Positions 45,022 to 53,600 of a stretch of DNA of 64,000 bases are shown here, piece after piece; the stretch's first letter is position 1; the number at the start of each line of letters is the position of its first letter. The position numbers and the translations under genes are program-made. Under the pieces are notes generated by a model. That model searched no databases and was not told the origin of the DNA. It was given only the letters and a program-made list of their open reading frames with translations. The stretch comes from Comamonas thiooxydans. Its GTDB lineage: Bacteria; Pseudomonadota; Gammaproteobacteria; Burkholderiales; Burkholderiaceae_C. The DNA lies in assembly GCF_000964545.1 (NCBI RefSeq), contig NZ_BBVD01000011.1, positions 1-64,000 of the forward strand, read 5' to 3'.

Positions 45022-45240
45022 TCAGGCCTCGGTCATGGCTTGGGCCGCATCCTCCAGCCAGAAAGTCAGCGCGCCGTAATAGCCTTCCCAGACGCAGCCG
45101 TTGCAGCCGCGCCCGCAGCAACTCGTGGGCTCGGGCGGCGGCTGGCGCAGCGTCACCGCCGCTGCTGCTGCGCGCTGCTGCCACAGCGCAATCTGGCTGC
45201 GCGCCTGTGTCAGCGGCTGCAGCAGGGCTGTGTCGCTCAT
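45022..45240 (-). CDS. Small protein with oxidoreductase-like Cys motif
   Basis: 72 aa. PPPEPTSCCGRGCNGCVWEG followed by YYGALTFW matches the short oxidoreductase-like domain seen at the N-terminus of some eukaryotic reductases and as stand-alone bacterial proteins. Four cysteines in CCGRGCNGC could bind metal or a cluster. The start overlaps the stop of the upstream membrane protein by 4 nt, so they are co-translated. The function is unknown. Confidence 0.78.
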   Translation of the reverse strand: MSDTALLQPLTQARSQIALWQQRAAAAAVTLRQPPPEPTSCCGRGCNGCVWEGYYGALTFWLEDAAQAMTEA

Positions 45241-45461
45241 TTCTTGAAGCGAACCCAGAGAAACTGGGCTATGAAGGCCAGACCCAGCACCAGAGCAAAC
45301 CAGCCCACGATATGGGACTGGGCAAACAGCTGGGCAATACCGCTTTCAGGCTTGAACACAGGGGCCAGCAAGATGATGATGCCGATCAGTGCAATCGTCA
45401 GGCCCTTGATCAGAATTTCGTTGCGGGCTTTGGACTTTTGGGGGGCGGAGGGCAAGGGCAT
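45237..45461 (-). CDS. Small two-helix membrane protein
   Basis: 74 aa. Two hydrophobic helices, ILIKGLTIALIGIIILLAPV and VGWFALVLGLAFIAQFLWV, with a Lys-rich N-terminus and C-terminus, so both ends are probably cytoplasmic. The stop overlaps the Cys-motif protein start. No known family is recognised. Convergent or divergent partners give no hint of function. Confidence 0.75.
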   Translation of the reverse strand: MPLPSAPQKSKARNEILIKGLTIALIGIIILLAPVFKPESGIAQLFAQSHIVGWFALVLGLAFIAQFLWVRFKK

Positions 45462-45584
45462 AAGCGAGCTGGCAGGTCAGAAAAGCAGAGGGAGATTATC
45501 CTTGCGCGCCTGAATTCACTGACATAAAAGGGTGTTTGCGCCCATTGCGTGCTCGCACCCTGCAAAAAAGAAAGATCTCCGCTT

Positions 45585-46538
45585 ATGGCCATCCAATGGT
45601 TTCCCGGTCACATGCATCTGACGCGTCAGGCCATCACGGAGCGCGTCAAGGAAATCGATGTGGTCATCGAGGTTCTGGATGCGCGCTTGCCCGGCTCCAG
45701 CGCCAACCCCTTGCTGCAGGAGATGACGGGCCACAAGCCGCGCCTGAAGATACTCAACAAGCAGGATATGGCCGATCCGGTCCAGACCAAGGCCTGGATG
45801 GACTGGTACAACGCCCAGAGCGAGACGCGCGCCATTGCGCTGGACGCCTCGGAACCTGCTCCCACCAAGCGTCTGATCGAGCAGTGCAAGCTGCTGACGC
45901 CCTCGCGTGGCGGTCTGGCCAAGCCCATGCGGGTGCTGATCTGCGGCGTGCCCAATGTGGGCAAGTCCACGCTGATCAACTCCATGAGCGGCAAGACCCA
46001 GGCCAAGACCGGTAATGAGGCCGGTGTGACCAAGCTGGAGCAGCGCATCGTGCTGGCCGACGACTTCTACCTCTGGGACACGCCCGGCATGCTGTGGCCG
46101 CGCATCATCGTGGAGAAAAGCGGCTACAACCTGGCGGCCAGCGGTGCCGTGGGGCGCAATGCCTACGACGAAGACCTGGTGGCGCTGGAGCTGCTTTTGT
46201 ATCTGCAAAAGCACTACGCTTCCATGCTGGAGGCGCGCTACAAGCTGGGCATTTCGGCCGATGAAATTGCGGCGTTGCATGATGACGAGCTGCTGACAAT
46301 GATCGGCAAAAAGCGTGGCGCCGTGATGAGTGGCGGCCGCGTGAACCTGCAAAAGGCGGCCGAGCTGGTGCTGACCGACTTCCGTGATGTGAGCATTGGC
46401 CGCATCACGCTGGAGACTCCGGCCGAATTCGAGGTCTGGCTTGCCGAGGGCCAGCAAAAAGATGCGGAGCGCCAGGCCAGGAAAGATGCACAGACCAAGG
46501 CACGCCGAAGCGCGCGGCGGCAGCAGCAGCAGCGTTAG
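45585..46538 (+). CDS. ylqF: Ribosome biogenesis GTPase RbgA/YlqF
   Basis: 317 aa circularly permuted GTPase. The N-terminus WFPGHMHLTRQAI is the YlqF signature. G4 (NKQDMAD, about residue 61) precedes G1 (GVPNVGKSTLIN, about 124) and G3 (DTPG, about 166), which shows the permutation. It acts in late 50S subunit assembly in Bacillus. The C-terminus is Arg/Gln-rich. ATG at 45585 is chosen; the upstream extension is not conserved. Appears monocistronic. Confidence 0.93.
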   Translation: MAIQWFPGHMHLTRQAITERVKEIDVVIEVLDARLPGSSANPLLQEMTGHKPRLKILNKQDMADPVQTKAWMDWYNAQSETRAIALDASEPAPTKRLIEQCKLLTPSRGGLAKPMRVLICGVPNVGKSTLINSMSGKTQAKTGNEAGVTKLEQRIVLADDFYLWDTPGMLWPRIIVEKSGYNLAASGAVGRNAYDEDLVALELLLYLQKHYASMLEARYKLGISADEIAALHDDELLTMIGKKRGAVMSGGRVNLQKAAELVLTDFRDVSIGRITLETPAEFEVWLAEGQQKDAERQARKDAQTKARRSARRQQQQR

Positions 46539-46699
46539 GCTGCAGGCGACAAGCCTGATGCGGCCAGGCCAGGCCTTGCATGCACTCAAGCCGGGCAGGC
46601 CGTGCGTCTGGGCTTTCAAGACCTGGCTCGCCGGACGATTGAACTAATTGGCAACTGCCCCTAGCATTCATCATTCAGTCTGAATGCCAAAGGGCTTGC

Positions 46700-48985
46700 A
46701 TGCAGCGTCACTTCGTTGAGGCCAGATACCGGTTGCCCATGCGCCGCATGGTGTGGCTGGGCTGTCTCTGGATGTGGGTTCTGGGCGCTGCAATGAGTCT
46801 GGTCTGGTTGCTGATGCCGGCGATGGACGACATGGATCTGGCGCTGTCCGGCGGCGTCATGCTGCTGTCGCTGCTGTGCATGGGCCTGGCCAAGGCCAGG
46901 CAGTGGGTCTGGGCAGTGTCCTGCTTTGTCTGGGGCAACTGGCTGTTGAGCTTGCTCTGGGTTTGGCACATGGGAGGGCTTTATGGGCCGGCCGTGATGG
47001 CATTTCCTGCCTGGCTGGCTGTTGCGCTCTGGGTGCAGGGCACGCGTGCCGCCCTGACGATGCTGGGGCTGTCCTCCATCGTCGTTGCCGCTCTATGGTG
47101 GCTGGCTCCTCATATCGGCACGCCGTTTGCAGCCCTATCGGCAGCCGAGCATCTGCTGGCGATGGTTCATTTGCTGGGCATGATGATGCTGGTGCTCATC
47201 ATTTGCTTGCAGGCAAGAGCCAGCCTGGGGCGGCGCGTGCAGAAAAGCCAGGAAATGCTGGCCGCACTGGAGGCCAGCCAGAACGAGCTGCGCAAGTTCT
47301 ATCGGGCGGTCGAGCAGAACCCCGAGAGCATCGTCATCACCGATCCCGAGCTGAAGGTCATCTATGTCAACGAGGCCTTTTTGCTGCGCTCGGGCTATGC
47401 GCGCGAGCAGGTGATCGGCCAGTCTACCGAGCTGGTGTCCACCATGGGCATGGATCGCAGTCACCGCCAGCGCGCGCTCAAGCAACTGGCCAAGGGCACG
47501 CTATGGCGTGGCGAGATGACCAATCGCACGAGCAAGGGTGAGGCCTTGCGGGAGTCGGTGCTGGTGACGCCGATTCGCACGCCTCAGGGAGAGGTCGTCA
47601 ATTATGTGGAGCTCAAGCGCGATCTCTCCGAGCGCGTTCTGGCCGAGCGCCGTATCCACGACCTGGTCTACCTGGACTCGCTCACGGGGCTGCCCAACCG
47701 CCATTCGCTGACCTTGCATCTGCGCGAACTGGCCCTGGTTCGGCAGGATGCCAGCCATGGATTGCTGCTGCTGGACGTAGATCGCTTTTCCGTCTTCAAC
47801 GATGTGCATGGCATGCAGCACAGCGACGAGCTGGTGCAGGCCATGGGGGCCAGATTGGTCGAGGTTCTGCCTGACGATGCCTGGATTGCGCGTGTTGCGG
47901 CTGCGGAGTTTGCTATTGTTTTTGATAGCCTGCACAAGCAGGCCGAAGGTGTGGATGAGCAGCTGCAGCAGTATGCGCTGACCTTGAAGAAGGCCTTGCA
48001 AAAGCCGTTTTCTCTCAACAGCTGGGTGGAAACCGAGTTTGTCAGCTGCTGCATTGGCGGCGCCGTGCTGGAGCCGGCCATCAAAGGCGGCAACAGCCAT
48101 GACGTGCTGCGCTTTGCCAGCGTGGCCTTGCATGAGGCCAAGCTGGGCGGTCCGGGCAGCGTGGTGCTGTTCGAGCCGCGCATGGCCCAGGATGTATATC
48201 GGCGCGTGCGCATTGCCCGGGATTTGTACCACGGCATCTCCGACGGGGAGTTGCGTCTGTATCTGCAGAGCCAGACCGATGCGCGCGGTCGCTGCGTGGG
48301 TGCCGAGGCGCTGGTGCGCTGGCAGCACCCCGAATGGGGGCTGGTAAGCCCGGGAGAGTTCATTCCGGTGGCCGAGGAGTCCGAGCTCATCGTGCGTCTG
48401 GGCGACTGGGTGCTGCGTCAGGCCTGCATGCTGCTGGCCAGGCCGGCCATGGCAGAGCGTGGACTGCGTCTGTCGGTCAACGTCAGCGCTCAGCAATTTG
48501 CGCATGACGATTTCATGGCCACGCTGGACAAGGTCTTGAGGGAAACCGGTGCCAATGCTCGCCAGCTGACACTGGAGATCACCGAAGGCACCTTGCTGCG
48601 GGATCTGGATCAGGCGCGTCGGCGCATGCTGGCACTGCGTGGCCTGGGCATAGAGATTTCTCTCGATGACTTCGGGACCGGCTATTCCAGTATGTACAGC
48701 CTGCAGCACCTGCCGATTCAGGAGCTCAAGATCGACAGAAGCTTTGTCAGCGGCAGCCATCGCTCCGAAAAAGATGCTGCCCTGGTCGAAGCCATGTTGC
48801 TGGTGGCGCGCCGCTTGCAACTGCGCGTGGTGGCAGAAGGTGTGGAGCTGTCCGAGCAGGCGCTGCAGTTGACGCAGTGGAACCCGGACATCGTGCTTCA
48901 GGGCATGCTGCTCGGCATGCCCATGCCGCAGCAGCGTTGGCTGGTCGAGGTGTTGGGCGAGCCCGATGCCGCTGCCAAGATATGA
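46700..48985 (+). CDS. Membrane PAS-GGDEF-EAL protein, probable c-di-GMP phosphodiesterase
   Basis: 761 aa. About five or six TM helices fill residues 18-175. A PAS domain (about 195-315) is followed by a GGDEF domain (about 320-470) in which the signature is VAAAEFAI, so cyclase activity is unlikely. The EAL domain (about 500-750) is intact: GAEALVRW, DDFGTGYSSM, KIDRSFV and VAEGVE. Net activity is therefore predicted to be c-di-GMP hydrolysis, with the degenerate GGDEF possibly a GTP-sensing site. A terminator follows directly. Confidence 0.92.
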   Translation: MQRHFVEARYRLPMRRMVWLGCLWMWVLGAAMSLVWLLMPAMDDMDLALSGGVMLLSLLCMGLAKARQWVWAVSCFVWGNWLLSLLWVWHMGGLYGPAVMAFPAWLAVALWVQGTRAALTMLGLSSIVVAALWWLAPHIGTPFAALSAAEHLLAMVHLLGMMMLVLIICLQARASLGRRVQKSQEMLAALEASQNELRKFYRAVEQNPESIVITDPELKVIYVNEAFLLRSGYAREQVIGQSTELVSTMGMDRSHRQRALKQLAKGTLWRGEMTNRTSKGEALRESVLVTPIRTPQGEVVNYVELKRDLSERVLAERRIHDLVYLDSLTGLPNRHSLTLHLRELALVRQDASHGLLLLDVDRFSVFNDVHGMQHSDELVQAMGARLVEVLPDDAWIARVAAAEFAIVFDSLHKQAEGVDEQLQQYALTLKKALQKPFSLNSWVETEFVSCCIGGAVLEPAIKGGNSHDVLRFASVALHEAKLGGPGSVVLFEPRMAQDVYRRVRIARDLYHGISDGELRLYLQSQTDARGRCVGAEALVRWQHPEWGLVSPGEFIPVAEESELIVRLGDWVLRQACMLLARPAMAERGLRLSVNVSAQQFAHDDFMATLDKVLRETGANARQLTLEITEGTLLRDLDQARRRMLALRGLGIEISLDDFGTGYSSMYSLQHLPIQELKIDRSFVSGSHRSEKDAALVEAMLLVARRLQLRVVAEGVELSEQALQLTQWNPDIVLQGMLLGMPMPQQRWLVEVLGEPDAAAKI

Positions 48986-49020
48986 AAAAAGCCCACAACC
49001 ATTGCTGGTTGAGGGCTTTC
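48984..49020. terminator. Bidirectional terminator between EAL gene and M20 gene
   Basis: AAAAAAGCCC-A-CAACC pairs with GGTTG-A-GGGCTTTC around a 6-nt loop. It separates two convergent genes. Confidence 0.88.
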
Positions 49021-49050
49021 AGCTATGAATAGCGTAGTTCTTGGCTGTCG

Positions 49051-50247
49051 TCAGGCGGCCGGCTGCTCAAAATAGCGACGTGCCAGCAGATCCCAGAATC
49101 TGGAGCCGCGACCGATATTGTCATCGTTGAAGTCGTAGGCCGGATTGTGCAGGCTCACGCCGGGCTGGTCGCCCTTGGCATTGCCAATCCAGCCATAGGC
49201 GCCGGGGACGGCCTCCAGCATGAAGCCGAAGTCTTCGGAGGTCATGGCGGGCAGCACGTCGTCAAAGGCGTTGTCGTCACCGACCACTTCACGCATCACG
49301 GCGGCCATGAACTTGGCTTCGCGGGCGTGGTTGGTTGTGTTGGGGTAGGAGCCGGGGCGCAGCGTCAACTCGGCCGTGCACAGATGGGCGGCTGCCACGT
49401 GGCTGCTGATGCGTTTGAGGCCTTCGACAAACATCTCGCGCGTTTCCTTCTTCAGGGTGCGCACGGTGCCGGCGATGATGGCGTCATCGGGAATGATGTT
49501 TTCCACCGTGCCGCTGGTGATCTTGCCCACGGTGAGCACGGCCGAGTCCAGCGGATCGGTGCTGCGTGAGACCAGGGTCTGCAACTGGCTGACGATGGCG
49601 CAGGCCACGGGAATCGGGTCCAGCGTGGTGTGGGGCATGGCCGCATGGCCACCCTTGCCATGGACCCTGATCTGAAAGCGCAGGGTGGAGGCCATGATGG
49701 GGCCAACGCGCACCGCCATTTGACCTGCCGGCAGCGATGGCCAGTTGTGCAGCGCAAACACGGCTTCGCAGGGGAATTTGTCGAACAGGCCGTCATCCAT
49801 CATGGCCTTGGCCCCAGCGCCGCCTTCTTCGGCTGGCTGGAAGATCAGGTGCACCGTGCCGTCAAAGTCGGGTTGCTGCGCCAGGGTGGTTGCAGCGCCC
49901 AGCAGCATGGTGGTGTGGCCGTCGTGGCCGCAGGCATGCATGCGGCCCTTGTTCTGGCTGATGTGCCCGAAGGTGTTGATTTCCGTGACGGGCAGGGCGT
50001 CCATGTCGGCGCGGATGCCGATGCTGCGACCGGGGTTGTCCTTGCTGCGGCCCTTGCCGTAGATGCTGGCGACAACGCCAGTCTGGCCCAGGCCGCGATG
50101 CACGGTCAGGCCCAGGGCCGTGAGGTATGCGGCGACCTTGTCGCCGGTGCGGTGCTCTTCGTATTTGAGCTCAGGATTGGCGTGCAGGTCGCGGCGAAAA
50201 CTGAGCAGCGTACCGAGGTGAGGAGTGATATCGGGTGTAGATCGCAT
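49051..50247 (-). CDS. M20 family amidohydrolase (hippurate hydrolase type)
   Basis: 398 aa. MHACGHDGHTTMLLG and IFQPAEEGGAGA are the metal and catalytic Glu motifs, and AMTSEDFGFML is the third conserved block. It is a paralogue of the enzyme at 10410-11588. It probably hydrolyses N-acyl amino acids or hippurate in the cytoplasm. The start MRSTPDITPHLG at 50247 is chosen; an in-frame run to 50511 is not protein-like. It is divergent from the DHH gene across a 338-bp gap. Confidence 0.93.
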   Translation of the reverse strand: MRSTPDITPHLGTLLSFRRDLHANPELKYEEHRTGDKVAAYLTALGLTVHRGLGQTGVVASIYGKGRSKDNPGRSIGIRADMDALPVTEINTFGHISQNKGRMHACGHDGHTTMLLGAATTLAQQPDFDGTVHLIFQPAEEGGAGAKAMMDDGLFDKFPCEAVFALHNWPSLPAGQMAVRVGPIMASTLRFQIRVHGKGGHAAMPHTTLDPIPVACAIVSQLQTLVSRSTDPLDSAVLTVGKITSGTVENIIPDDAIIAGTVRTLKKETREMFVEGLKRISSHVAAAHLCTAELTLRPGSYPNTTNHAREAKFMAAVMREVVGDDNAFDDVLPAMTSEDFGFMLEAVPGAYGWIGNAKGDQPGVSLHNPAYDFNDDNIGRGSRFWDLLARRYFEQPAA

Positions 50248-50585
50248 ACAGGGGCCGCGGAGCACCCAGCGCTGTAACTGTCGTGGCAGGCAAGCGTTGC
50301 GGGCCTGCCGGTGACCGCAGCATTTCAATAGCAAGACCCCCATCATAGGCGTATGCGAAGAGTGGGGGCTTAGGTAGATACCGAAATCAGGGATTTCAGC
50401 GCTTGTGCTAACCAAGGAAAAAGCAAGCGATGACTTACAAGGCGTGAAGCCTCTTGCGGGCAGCCGGATGAGCCCTGCAGGCAGTGTCTTGCAGGGCGAA
50501 ACACCCGCCACGGAAGCAGTCAGCCGTGAGCCCGCAATGCCCGTGCGTCGCCTCGCTCCGGCGCAAACGGCGAAAATACCCGGTT
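50248..50585. other. Divergent promoter region with several short inverted repeats
   Basis: 338 bp between divergent M20 and DHH genes. Seen are GAAATC/GATTTC at 50383-50397 and CCCTGCA/TGCAGGG at about 50472-50496. No gene or known riboswitch was recognised. Confidence 0.4.
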
Positions 50586-51605
50586 ATGACCGCACAGAAC
50601 GCCAAAATTTCCCTGTTCCAGCAGTTGCTGGTACGCCCCGATCGCAACGATCCCAAGCCCCTCATCCTCTACCATGGCCGTCGCTGCCCCGACGGCTTTG
50701 GCGCGGCGCTGGCGGCCTGGCTGTTCTATGAAGGTCAGGCCGAGTTTCGCGGTCTGGATCACGGCGAGATTCAGGTGGCCGACGACCTGGGCGATCTGGC
50801 CGGTCGCGCCGTCTATGTGCTGGACTTTGCCTTTGAGCCCACGTTGATGACCGAGATCGAGTCGCGCGTGGCCAAGCTCGTGGTGCTGGACCATCACAAG
50901 AGTGCGGCCGAGAAACTCAGCGGCTACCAATGCCAATGCGGCGTGGTGCATTTCGATATGAGCAAGTCCGGCGCGCGTCTGGCCTGGGAGTTTTTCCAGG
51001 CCGACAAGCCCGTGCCCGGTCTGATTCGCTACATCGAGGACCGCGATATCTGGAAATGGGAATTCCCCGAAAGCGCGGCGTTTCTCGCGGCTCTGGACAT
51101 GGAGCCCGTGCGCAGCTTTGAGCGCTGGGCCGAGATTGCGGCCTTCACGCCCGAGCAGGAAACCGTCTATATGGCCCGTGGCGGCGCCATGGACGAGAAA
51201 TTCCAGAAGCTTTGCGCCGATATTGCCGACGGCGCCCAGGTGCTGGTCTTCAACGGCAGGCAGGGCCTGATGGTCAACTGCCCGGGCATGTTCCACAGCC
51301 AGGTGGGTGATTTGCTGGCGCGCCAGAGCGGCAGCTTTGCCCTGATGTGGCATGCCAATCACAAGGGCACCAAGGTGGGCCTGCGCTCGCGCTCGGAGTT
51401 CAACTGCATTCCTCTGGCAGAGAGCTTTGGCGGCGGAGGCCATGCCCAGGCCTGTGGCTTCAAGATGGGCAACGAGCGTCTGGTGGAGTTGCTGCAGGGT
51501 GAGCTCAAGGCCGAACCCGAAGCGCAATACGAGTTTGCGGCCGCACCAGGCCTGCAGTTCGACGAAGAGGGCAAGTGGATTCGCGCTACGCCAAAGTCTG
51601 CGTAG
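50586..51605 (+). CDS. DHH family phosphoesterase
   Basis: 339 aa. LYHGRRCPDGFGAALAAW is the first metal-binding block (His and Asp), VVLDHHKSA the DHH block, and SFGGGGHAQACGFK the C-terminal DHHA1 motif. The order fits small DHH/DHHA1 phosphodiesterases such as nanoRNases, though the first motif is the HGxxCxDG variant rather than the usual HxDADG. Substrate unknown: oligonucleotide or cyclic-dinucleotide products are possible. ATG at 50586; convergent with truC. Confidence 0.87.
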   Translation: MTAQNAKISLFQQLLVRPDRNDPKPLILYHGRRCPDGFGAALAAWLFYEGQAEFRGLDHGEIQVADDLGDLAGRAVYVLDFAFEPTLMTEIESRVAKLVVLDHHKSAAEKLSGYQCQCGVVHFDMSKSGARLAWEFFQADKPVPGLIRYIEDRDIWKWEFPESAAFLAALDMEPVRSFERWAEIAAFTPEQETVYMARGGAMDEKFQKLCADIADGAQVLVFNGRQGLMVNCPGMFHSQVGDLLARQSGSFALMWHANHKGTKVGLRSRSEFNCIPLAESFGGGGHAQACGFKMGNERLVELLQGELKAEPEAQYEFAAAPGLQFDEEGKWIRATPKSA

Positions 51606-51619
51606 TTGCAGAAAATCAT

Positions 51620-51660
51620 AGCTGTCAACGCTTGAGATACAAGCGCTGACAGCTGTTTCT
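51620..51660. terminator. Palindromic dispersed element acting as convergent terminator
   Basis: AGCTGTCAACGCTTG and CAAGCGCTGACAGCT form a 15-bp stem with one mismatch and a 5-nt loop, then GTTTCTT. This is the best copy of a repeat family seen several times in the window. Confidence 0.75.
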
Positions 51661-52427
51661 TATGCTATGGGTTGCCAGCCCGGCAGCGCCAGCAGCTTTT
51701 GCCAGTCCCGCGCTTCCTGCAGCTGAGTCAGACTGGACCAGTCGGCCTCGAAGCGCATGAGCTGCCCGCTCACGGGGTGGGCAATCTCCAGTGCCCTGGC
51801 ATGAAGCCATAGCCGCTGTTGACCCAGGCGTTCGGCCCACCAGCGATTCAGCGGCCCCTTGCCATGGGTGGCGTCGCCGATGATGGGGTGGGCCACATGC
51901 TTGAGATGGCGGCGTATCTGGTGTCTGCGGCCCGTGGTCGGCAGGGCTTCGACCAGGCTGATGCGGGTTTCGGGGTGTCGGCCGTCATAGCTTTCGGGCC
52001 AGGACAGGCGCGCCAGACAGCGCAAGTGCGTGTGCGCGTCCTGCACCGGGGCATCCTCGGGTGCATCGTCGGGCTTGAGGGGATGATCGACTTCCAACGT
52101 TTCGGGCAGCCAGCCGCGCACCAGGGCCCGATATTCCTTGCGGGTTTCATGGGCTGCAAAGCTGGCAGCCAGAGCCTGGGCCGCTTGCTTGTGCAGTGCC
52201 ATGAGCAGCACGCCGCAAGTGCCCTTGTCCAGCCGGTGCACGGGCCAGACATGATGGCCCAGTTGGTCGCGCAGCGTCTGCATGACAAAGCGGGTCTCGT
52301 GCGCATCCAGGCCCGTGCGATGCACCAGCCAGCTGGCGGGTTTGTAGACCACGACCATATGCTCGTCCTGCCAGAGTATGTGCAAAGGCGGATTGGCAGA
52401 GCCGTCGGGCAGGGCGGTATCGGGCAT
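51660..52427 (-). CDS. truC: tRNA pseudouridine synthase C
   Basis: 255 aa RluA-family enzyme. VHRLDKGTCGVLLMAL contains the catalytic Asp67. The N-terminus (ILWQDEHMVVVYKPASWLVH) and FVMQTLRDQLG align with E. coli TruC (260 aa), which makes pseudouridine 65 in tRNA. GRRHQIRRHLKHVAHPIIGD is the conserved C-terminal block. No S4 domain is present, as in TruC. Single-gene unit. Confidence 0.92.
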   Translation of the reverse strand: MPDTALPDGSANPPLHILWQDEHMVVVYKPASWLVHRTGLDAHETRFVMQTLRDQLGHHVWPVHRLDKGTCGVLLMALHKQAAQALAASFAAHETRKEYRALVRGWLPETLEVDHPLKPDDAPEDAPVQDAHTHLRCLARLSWPESYDGRHPETRISLVEALPTTGRRHQIRRHLKHVAHPIIGDATHGKGPLNRWWAERLGQQRLWLHARALEIAHPVSGQLMRFEADWSSLTQLQEARDWQKLLALPGWQPIA

Positions 52428-52565
52428 GTGGAAGGCAGACAGAAGAGGGCGAGCCGCACTCTAGCGCACAGTGCAAAGCTTTGCTGACCAGGGTCTGCCT
52501 GCCGACAGGCCGCTTCGTGGCCGAGAATCGGTGCGGGCCGCTTGACGTCGGCTCATTTTTTGAAG

Positions 52566-52600
52566 TAGCTGCCAGCGCTTGACGGATCAATGCTGGCCGC
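52566..52600. repeat. Dispersed palindromic element copy upstream of rarD
   Basis: TAGCTGCCAGCGCTTG is followed after a short loop by TGCTGGCCGC. It shares TAGCTG-CA-CGCTTG with the copies at 43207 and 51619. Confidence 0.55.
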
Positions 52601-52619
52601 CATTTGGAGGCTTGATCTT

Positions 52620-53519
52620 GTGTCTGTGATGTTCAAGGGTGTGGTGGTTTCGGCCCTGGCGTCCGTGCTGTTCGCCTCGCTGTACTACCTCTCGCCTTTT
52701 CTTGCCCCGCTCGATGGCGAGCAGATCTTTGGCTGGCGCGTGCTGGTGACGTTGCCCTTTACCACTGCCCTGCTGTTCGCTCTCAAGGAGGTGGCGGCGG
52801 TACGCGACTTGCTGGCGAGAGCTCTGGCCCAGCCCCGGTTTGGAATGCTGCTGGTGCTGAGCTCGGCGCTGCTGGGCGTGCAGCTATGGATTTTCATGTG
52901 GGCACCCATGAACGGGCGTGCGTTGCCAGTGTCGCTGGGCTATTTTCTGCTGCCGCTGGTGATGGTCGTGGCCGGGCGTGTGCTGTTTGCCGAGCGTCTG
53001 ACGCTGGGCCAGAGCCTGGCTACGCTCCTGGCGGCTGCGGGCGTGGCGCATGAGTTCTGGCAGGCCGGCGGCATGTCCTGGGAGACCTGGGTGGTGGCGC
53101 TGGGCTATACGGTGTATTTCTCGCTGCGCCGCTGGCTGCAGACCGATACCCTGGCCGGTCACTGGATAGACATGGCGCTGCTGGTTCCGGTGGCCATTGC
53201 CTTCACGCTGCGCACGCCAGACAGTTGGCCGCTGGTCGCGGGTCATCCGACGTTATGGGGCCTGCTGCCCTTGCTGGGCATCGTCAGCGCCGTGGCGCTG
53301 GCGCTGTACATGATTGCCAGTCGCTGGCTGCCGCTGGGCCTGTTCGGTCTGCTGTCCTATGTGGAACCGGCCCTGCTGGTCGTGGTGGCCTGGCTGCTGG
53401 GTGAGAGCATGGAGCCGCAGCAGCAACTGAGCTATGCGCTGATCTTTGCCGCCGTGGGCCTGCTGATCGGCGATGGCTTGCGACATTCATGGCGTGGGCG
53501 TTCACACACATCGGACTGA
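52620..53519 (+). CDS. rarD: EamA family transporter RarD
   Basis: 299 aa, ten predicted TM helices of the drug/metabolite transporter fold. ALASVLFASLYYLSPFL and EQIFGWRVLVTLP are typical RarD N-terminal blocks; SLGYFLLPLVMVVAGRVLF and LSYVEPALLVVVAWLLGE follow. GTG at 52620 is chosen because GGAGG lies 9 nt upstream; ATG at 52629 is the alternative. E. coli RarD gives chloramphenicol sensitivity when altered, but its natural substrate is unknown. Confidence 0.9.
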   Translation: MSVMFKGVVVSALASVLFASLYYLSPFLAPLDGEQIFGWRVLVTLPFTTALLFALKEVAAVRDLLARALAQPRFGMLLVLSSALLGVQLWIFMWAPMNGRALPVSLGYFLLPLVMVVAGRVLFAERLTLGQSLATLLAAAGVAHEFWQAGGMSWETWVVALGYTVYFSLRRWLQTDTLAGHWIDMALLVPVAIAFTLRTPDSWPLVAGHPTLWGLLPLLGIVSAVALALYMIASRWLPLGLFGLLSYVEPALLVVVAWLLGESMEPQQQLSYALIFAAVGLLIGDGLRHSWRGRSHTSD

Positions 53520-53600
53520 GATTGCTGCAGTTCCAGCCCCAAGTTGGTGCATCGCAGGGCAATAATTGAAGTTTTGTTTTGTTTGAAGGAATAGCTCGTC

